From contig BLAL01000295.1 in assembly GCA_015698045.1 (NCBI GenBank), positions 1 to 64,000 on the forward strand: a stretch of 64,000 nt of DNA, given 5' to 3'. How positions within the stretch are numbered: the first letter of the stretch is position 1; every line of letters begins with the position of its first letter. The position numbers and the translations under genes are program-made. Source of the DNA: Rhizophagus clarus (taxonomy: Eukaryota; Glomeromycota; Glomeromycetes; Glomerales; Glomeraceae). Below, in pieces: positions 57,565 to 64,000 of this stretch. The notes beneath the pieces were generated by a model. The model was given only the letters and a program-made list of their open reading frames with translations. It made no database searches and had not been told where the DNA came from.

Positions 57565-60129
57565 ATGGAGGATATTAATGAAAGGTATGTATCATATTTA
57601 AATTCTCATCAAGTGAACTGAATTGTTTATTTTAATATTTCTTATTTGAATTTATCCTAGAGGATTAAAAAAAACTGAGATAGATATTCCTAGTGATGTA
57701 ACTAAAGTACAAACGACAGAAACTACAAAAACCACGGAAACCACAAATGTTGTAAAGGATGAAAACAGTGATAGTATAATCAAAGATAAAAAATTAGTTA
57801 CTGAAACTACTACTACGACAGAAGAAAAAACAGAATCTGGTAAAACATTTTATACACAAATTAAAAGTAAATTCGAGCAAGTATTTCACGAATTTATTCC
57901 TGAAAGTTTACAAAATAATCGTAAAGTTGTTCACGCGTTCGATAATTTAAGAGAGAATGCATTAAAAAAAGTTAATGATAAGTCAATTCATCCTGAAATT
58001 GAATGGGATGCTGAAGTTAGAAAATCTAATGATTTATGTGATGAAGAAAAAAAATTCTTGAAAGAAAGAAAAGAATTTATAAAAGAAGCTTTCGCAAAAT
58101 ATGTTGGAGTTGGTGTTGAAGAAATTCATGTTGATGATATTCCCGTGATCGCGTTTGCTGGAAGTGGTGGTGGATTTAGAGCTATGATTGCCACCACAGG
58201 TAAAAATATTCTTCATGACTATAAAATTATTGTTGTTATTCTTTTCTAATATTAGAAATGATATGTATATATTTTAGCTTATATGAGAGCATTGCAAGAT
58301 TCTGGGTTATACGACTGTGGTGTTTATTTTGCTGGTTAGTAATTAAAATATTATTAAATAATTATTAAACACGAAATTTTAATCATCATTTTATCTTTTT
58401 TTTTTAGGTCTAAGTGGAAGTTGTTGGAATTTAGCAACTCAATATTCTTCATTATGCGCCACAAAAGAAAATCCTGTTCAAGCTTTATTAGATTTTTATA
58501 AAGAAAATTTAACACATCATATAGCAAGTCCTAGAGGATTGCTAAAAGCTTTATCAAATAATTCGTCACCTGAAACGGCAGTTGAATTGGTATTTGGTGG
58601 ATTAGTTGAAAAAAAGACGGAAGGTTTAGATTTACATGTGGTTGATGTTTATGGATCTTTATTGGGAGCTGTAATTTTACTTGGACGAGATCCGGAATCC
58701 CAACATCATGATTTTAAATTAAGCCAACAAAGGCGATTTATGGAGGGAGGTAAACAAATGATGCCTATTTATACTTCGTAAGTAATATTTTTTTTAAATC
58801 TGGAATTTTTTAGAGGCAAGCGTTAAAACTAATTGAACTTTTTTAGTATTCATCACGTTCGACCTTGGAAGGATGAATTGGATCCAAAGTTAGCAGCATT
58901 TGTGGAGAATTATGACCAAGAATGGGCTGAACATAGTAAGAAGAAGGATCATATGGCTTGGTATGAATATACTCCATTTGAAGTAGGTTGTGACGAACAA
59001 GCCGGTGAGCACATATGTCTAAAGTTGTTAAGCGTTTAAATTTCTTTAATTTAAGTTTGAAATTATTATTTTTTTTTTTTTTTTTTTTTTTCTTAGCATG
59101 GGTGCCTACATGGGCTCTGGGTCGTAAATTTGAACTCGGAAAGAATATTAATCGTACACCAGAATTGAATATCTGTCAATTAGTTGGGTATGTTTGGAAA
59201 GAATTATCATTTTCCATTAATAAATTTACCTCATTATTAATTTCGGAATCACAATACTTATTTCCTGCTTTACGTAGGATAATGGGTTCAGCACCGAGTG
59301 CTCCTATCTATATTGATGTTCGACAATTTGAGCACTTCTTACCTGAAGGTTGGCTGAAGACAGAATGGAAAAAATTATATGAAGGGGTATGTATGATTAT
59401 TTAATTGACTATATAAACGCTAGATCACAAGAAGAATTCCTCCTTTGCTCTTTTGTTTAGATACATAACACTAAACTTTCTTCCTTTTCAATTGTATAGG
59501 CCATGGAAGATCTTGGAGAAGAAGGGAGATGGAAATTCGAAGGACATCATTTAATTCCAACAGCAGAAATATATAATTATATATATCATTTAAATCCCAA
59601 ACCATATAAACTTGGGTTAGTGAATAATGAAATTTTAGAATTGATCGATGCCGGTGCATCAAATGATTTGCCATTATATCCATTGGTTCATCCGAGTAGA
59701 GAAGTGGATATAATCATAGGATTTGATTGTTCAAGTCAGATTACCCATCACGAATTTTTTGAACAAGAGCAATCAGTATTCACTTCACGTAAAGGCATAA
59801 CAAAAGTAGCACGTGATGTGGAAAACAAATACTGTGAAATTTATGATTATATACCAAATGGCAAATCTGATGGACACACGACCCCTGCTGTTTATCCTAA
59901 TGTATTCTGTTATTTACCTTACTTACCTAATGATAAAGTTGATAAAGATTTTGTACCTAGTACTGCTAAATTTGCTTCTTTCGCCAATTTTACTTATACT
60001 CCTGAACAAATTGATTTAATGGTTAGATTGGCTAAGCAAAATTGGTTAGAAGTTGAAGAAAAAGTTAAAGGTGTCGTTATTGACACTTGGAAGAAGAAAA
60101 GGGATAAAAGATTGAGTAATTCTAAGTAA
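57565..60129 (+). CDS. Cytosolic phospholipase A2 / lysophospholipase (7 exons)
   Basis: Exons 57565-57584, 57661-58199, 58278-58334, 58408-58777, 58847-59004, 59097-59386 and 59500-60129 join in phase for 687 residues. The start is chosen because the tiny first exon keeps frame; an ATG at 57,539 gives another frame. The oxyanion motif GSGGGFRAM is at 174-182. The nucleophile elbow GLSGS has Ser208, and DAGASNDLPLYPL has the catalytic Asp528, the Ser-Asp dyad of group IV PLA2/PLB enzymes. No secretion signal is seen; a Thr/Glu-rich segment precedes the catalytic domain, and there is no C2 domain, so it differs from animal cPLA2-alpha. Expected to release fatty acid from phospholipids or lysophospholipids in the cytosol. 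Confidence 0.92.
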
Positions 60130-60856
60130 AATGTATTTATAATATATATATTATTTATATGATATTCTAAACTTGTATAAATTATGAAAATAAAAATTTC
60201 CATCATAATTTTTAACACTAATTCGCGTACATTATATTGGTTTGATTGTGATTAAGTAGGAATTAATATTTATTTAGAATATCTTACGTTAAAGAATGTT
60301 AGGTTAATCATCTAGGGTTAATCAACTAAAGTCGCGTCAATATCTAATAATTTTTTATTATTTATTTCGATCTTTGACCGATGCCCCCATCCAATAAATG
60401 AGTTATTGTTCGGTCATTAGGAATACTGTGGTGTCCAATAGGAATAATACTAATGTAATTTACATTTAAAGAAGCGACAACTCAGAGACTTACGATGTAC
60501 GCAAAATTTAATCACCTAATCATAGTTACCGTAAATTGTTCTATAATATTTTAGCAAATTTTATATTTTTCATGACTGTAAGTTAGTAGAATACGAAAAC
60601 AAATATAATTAATAAATATTAATATCACTTGTAAAACACACAAAGATATATCAATTGTTAGATGCCAATGCTTTGGAAATGTGATAAATATCATTTATGT
60701 TTGAAGAGATGAAATTTTGTGCGAAATTTCTTTATTATTTATTATTTCTAATCCCAAATTTGCATAAAGAGCATATTTATACAAATTTTTTTATTTCAAT
60801 AAAAAAGATAACTAAACAAATTTGATTTAACATAAGCTGATAAAATCGAAAATTCA
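60130..60856. other. Intergenic between convergent genes
   Basis: No gene. It holds the 3' flanks of the phospholipase gene and of the minus-strand nuclease-like gene; AT-rich with no clear repeat. Confidence 0.5.
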
Positions 60857-61892
60857 CTATACATACATTAATGGTGTTTGATAATCATCACTGAAACTTC
60901 TAATCATTTGATCTACGTACGGCCGTTCATCTAATTTACACCATTCCTTTAACATCATTAATTTTTTTCGAGCATTCATATTAAATATCTCTTCGTCTGA
61001 CATTTCATTAATAATGTCCATCATCCGGTCTTCACTATCATTTGTTTTAGTTACGTATTCAAGAAATTTTGCCCTTCTTTCAAGAGGTTGAATAGTTTTT
61101 ACCATATAATTGATGGATTTTCCCGTCCAATCTGCGTGAGCAATTCCTTCTTTAAGTATAAATTGTCGGATAACCGCAAATGCAATACCACGATTTCCAA
61201 TATCACAGTTCGCAATGCACTGTTCACTGCCTTTTTCCATAAAATAAAAAATATTCCAGTAATCATTACAATCAGTCAACACAATCATTGTATGAAGAAC
61301 ATGTTTATCATCAGCTAATAATAATTCGCCGACGGCCTGAGATTCTTTGCAGTCTTTTGCCGTTTTTTTCACTTCAACCCAGACACATCCCGTGCCACTT
61401 GGTCCCATAGAAATGTCTGATCCGCCGGTTAACGTAACGTTAGCCATTCGCAAGCGTCTTTGATTTTTTGTTTTTGTATGAATGTCTTCTATTTCGAACC
61501 CACGTGGTAACTTTAGAATCTTCTTAAACCATTTCGTGACGTCATCCATTTGTTTGTTTTCATCCGTATCCAAATCCCATTCAAACGAGTCGCAATGTAT
61601 AGGATCAATCGGTAAGAAATCATCAATTGATAACTAGATGATATACAATACACTGATGAATAAAATAGAAAGGCTTTTATGATAGAAAGGGAACACTTAC
61701 TTTTAAGAACTTTATTCCTATATCATTTAGGATCTTCTGAATTCTTACATCCGAAAGATTGGACACCGATATTTCTTCTTGATTTAGCTGTTTAAAAGCT
61801 TATTCCACCGAATTTTCCACAATTTTTCCTACCGAGTCTTCTAATGCTTTTTCTACCGATTCTTTCACAATTTCTTGTACCGATTCTTCCAT
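60857..61892 (-). pseudogene. PD-(D/E)XK nuclease / Crinkler-like gene with an in-frame stop
   Basis: Exon 1, 61701-61892, starts MEESVQEIVKESVEKALEDS, a heptad-like repeat. Exon 2, 60857-61633, joins in phase through FLK/LSIDDFLPIDPIHCDSFEW. The combined frame is 322 codons, but codon 31 (61,800-61,802) is TAA, in a context where an AAA Lys is likely. The C-terminal part has GGSDISMGPSGTGCVWVEVK followed by QAVGELLLAD, the D...ExK pattern of PD-(D/E)XK nucleases as in Crinkler-type effectors and related fungal proteins. No good ATG follows the stop before exon 2, so the protein would be lost unless readthrough or another start is used. The assignment is by motif and is tentative. Confidence 0.6.
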
Positions 61893-62033
61893 TACTTTTT
61901 TACGGTTTCGTTTAAAGATATTGCTTTTATACAAACGCATGTGCGTCACGTACGAGATGACCAATCATTACGACGCAAAGGCTTACCTGGGATGTTCATC
62001 TAAATTGGGTTAGGAGAACAAAAAAAAGCAAAG

Positions 62034-62294
62034 TTAGTTATAGACGGAACAAAAAAAAAGTTTAGTCGTAGCGTCACGAATAGTAATAACGGCAAATATT
62101 TTATCTAACATACCGGGAATATTATTAAGAAAGTTCTTTAAGAACCTCTTTTTAGAATCTTCTTTCTTGTGGGGACTTATAAGTGCTGAAAGTAAATCAT
62201 TTTTTGCTTCTTGGTTTTTAATTAGATAGAATTGTAGTTTATAAGCATCCTCTTCTTCAAGAAGGCTATCTATGACTTCATAAATGCCGGACAT
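62034..62294 (-). CDS. Orphan 86-residue helical protein
   Basis: The ATG at 62,294 begins MSGIYEVIDSLLEEEDAYKL; 86 residues, mostly charged helix (IKNQEAKNDLLSALI, KKEDSKKRFLKNFLNN). It lies upstream of the Crinkler-like gene on the same strand, and could be a separate gene or an upstream exon (a 'cccaatttag' acceptor-like and 'ccaggtaagc' donor-like signal lie at about 61,986-62,006). No domain recognised. Confidence 0.45.
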   Translation of the reverse strand: MSGIYEVIDSLLEEEDAYKLQFYLIKNQEAKNDLLSALISPHKKEDSKKRFLKNFLNNIPGMLDKIFAVITIRDATTKLFFCSVYN

Positions 62295-62639
62295 ATTATT
62301 AAGGATGTATATGTTTTAGGTTTGAAAGAAGATATTAGAATGAACGATTTTCTGGAGAAGTTTATATTAGATTTATTGACTATATATATAATCCGGAATA
62401 AACTTTATTAAACTTCATTAATTATTTGAGCGCGTTGTAACTTTGTTAAACATTATTGATTGTTAGTTGAGAACGCGTTTTGTAAGTCGATAAAATACAT
62501 TTATTAATCTAGTACCTAATATCGAGTCATAGTGAAATATTTTGATTATACATATATATACAGTACATATAATTTTTTCCGATGCCAGATTTTACAGAAA
62601 ATGTTAGAGAAGCGAGTGAAATTTATGATGCTATCAAAG

Positions 62640-62911
62640 AGAGAGTGTGTACTTTTCCATTACCGCAAGCCTAACCTTAAACTCTGCATTTTTCTGCTCT
62701 AATTTCTTTATCTTAACATCATACCATTTATTATATTTCTTATTTGCTTTTAAAGCTTTGGCAATCTTATACTTAAATTCAGCTCTCTCAGCATCAAACT
62801 CTGAGATTTTATTCCTAAGATCGGGAATTACAGTATTCTCTTCTTAAGTTCTGCATTCTCAACCTTAAGTTTAGTGATATGCTATTTCAATAATTCAAGC
62901 TCAGATGACAT
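62640..62911 (-). pseudogene. Decayed coiled-coil gene fragment
   Basis: An ATG at 62,911 starts MSSELELLK, then a TAG stop. After it the sequence continues as coiled coil in shifting frames: HITKLKVENAELKKRI, then RNKISEFDAERAEFKYKIAK and IKKLEQKNAEFKVRLAV. The pattern MSSELELLKQxIxxLExENAEL is one I associate with a large Rhizophagus family. One in-frame stop and at least one indel make it a remnant. It overlaps nothing else of note. Confidence 0.6.
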
Positions 62912-63644
62912 GATTTATATATAACTAATATATTGTATATAAGCATTCAAAATAAAAAATATATCATATGTTTTTTTCTTATAACCTATAAGTAAAAAAT
63001 TTTTTATTAATATATGCAAAAATAAATATAAAGTTTAGAATTATGATGCATGATATTTATGCTAATATTTCTAAAATATTAACTCAAGATATATGTCTAT
63101 CCTAATTATCTATTTTTACCTGCTTTTTATTGACCAATAATGATTTTTACTGATCAAAAATCCATTTGATTTGCCCAAATAATTTCTCAATAGATTTAAC
63201 TAGGTTATCACAGAATAATAATGGGTAGTTGATAGGTAGAAATGTAGATGTAAACAAACACAAAAAAACTTTAACCAGATTTTCATCACCATTATCATTC
63301 CTATCTCCAATATTACTTTAAACTTTTGTTATTATTTAGTTAATACCTAAAATTGAATATAATATAATACATATTAGCAGATTTGTCTCATCACTCAAAT
63401 ATATTAAATTTTGTTATAAAAAGTATTAGGATATGCAATATTATGACCTAAAAAAAATGTATATAATTTTAAAAAATGCAATTAGTACAGTTTTACTTTT
63501 TGGCCAGAATTAACATAATTTTGGCCAAATTTAATGTATTGACAGATTCTTCAATTTTTATTAAAATATCCTAGCGTTAGTCAGTTATTTGATCTGATCC
63601 ATTAACCTGATATATATTTGAATCAAATAAATATATAAAAAAAA
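62912..63644. other. AT-rich, no gene seen
   Basis: Low-complexity AT-rich sequence with no frame or repeat that I can support before the tandem array that follows. Confidence 0.5.
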
Positions 63645-64000
63645 ATAGTTCTGACATTTTTATTATATAAATTGAAAAAGATGTCAAAACCATTTGTTTT
63701 AGTATTTCTATTGTGCAAAATTAAAAAAAAATGCTAGAACAAATGGTACTAGCATTTCAATTATGTAAATTAAAAAAAAATGCCAGAATCATTTGTTTCA
63801 ATATTTCTTTATGTAAAATTGAAAACAAAAAACGTTAAAACAAATGGTACTAGCGTTTCTGTTATATAAATTAAAAAAAATGACAGAATCATTTATTCTG
63901 ACATTTTTTTTTATAAGAAATTAAAAAAAAAATGCTAGAACTTTTTGTTTAGCGTTTCTATTATGTAAAGTCAAATAAAAAATACCAAAACTAGTTATTC
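63645..64000. repeat. Tandem repeat of about 60-65 bp running off the window
   Basis: At least five imperfect copies of a unit containing 'atgctagaacaaatggtactagcatttc', an A-run and 'ttatgtaaa'. Within many copies gctag...ctagc or ccaga...tctga words are inverted, so each unit can fold. No coding potential. It continues past the end of the window. Confidence 0.75.

Overview
This window looks like nuclear DNA of an arbuscular mycorrhizal fungus of the Rhizophagus type (Glomeromycotina). The non-coding DNA is extremely AT-rich. Host genes are split by many short GT-AG introns. There is dense decayed mobile DNA, and several family remnants (a coiled-coil fragment near 62.8 kb, F-box genes, a PD-(D/E)XK protein) are of kinds I associate with Rhizophagus. 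The genus call is inference; no rRNA or organelle marker is present. I see no tRNA, rRNA or CRISPR array.

Bases 1 to about 14,257 are one large mobile element, entered inside its left terminal inverted repeat (TIR). Between TIRs of more than 550 bp it carries a protein-primed-type family B DNA polymerase with a zinc-finger N-terminus (broken by one frameshift), a badly decayed retroviral-type (rve) integrase, and a Gag-like capsid gene with a CCHC zinc knuckle followed by a retropepsin-like protease. It also carries a C2H2 finger, a coiled-coil gene, two divergent F-box genes, a 49-residue ORF, and a pair of related Cys-rich genes facing outward near the two ends. PolB plus rve integrase is the Maverick/Polinton signature, but the capsid/protease module is of Gag/retropepsin type and no reverse transcriptase is visible. 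Gag, linker, protease and zinc finger lie in successive -1 frames, with classic slippery heptamers at two of the three junctions. This is the most unusual system in the window.

From about 14.3 to 24.8 kb the DNA is AT-rich and gene-poor. It holds a foldback element, a 1.6-kb TIR element containing an eight-unit tandem array in which each unit looks like a tiny exon plus an intron, and a small MITE-like element near 18 kb.

From about 24.8 to 60.1 kb lie host genes, mostly spliced. I rebuilt their exons by eye from splice signals and frame continuity: a 166-residue orphan, MAF1 (RNA polymerase III repressor, 5 exons), a conventional myosin II heavy chain (13 exons, 1418 residues), and an Mdm1/SNX13/14/25-type sorting nexin (PXA-RGS-PX-Nexin_C, 1221 residues). 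Further on are a small SHOCT-like protein, ZNHIT2 (7 exons), a three-LIM paxillin-like protein, a three-dsRBD-like protein with an Asn/Pro/His/Ser repeat, and a cytosolic phospholipase A2 (7 exons). A 100-bp MITE with an 8-bp target duplication sits at 31.2 kb, and a decayed wax-synthase-like gene at about 55 kb.

From about 60.8 to 64 kb accessory DNA returns: a PD-(D/E)XK/Crinkler-like gene with an in-frame stop, a short orphan ORF, a decayed coiled-coil gene, and a tandem repeat running off the end.
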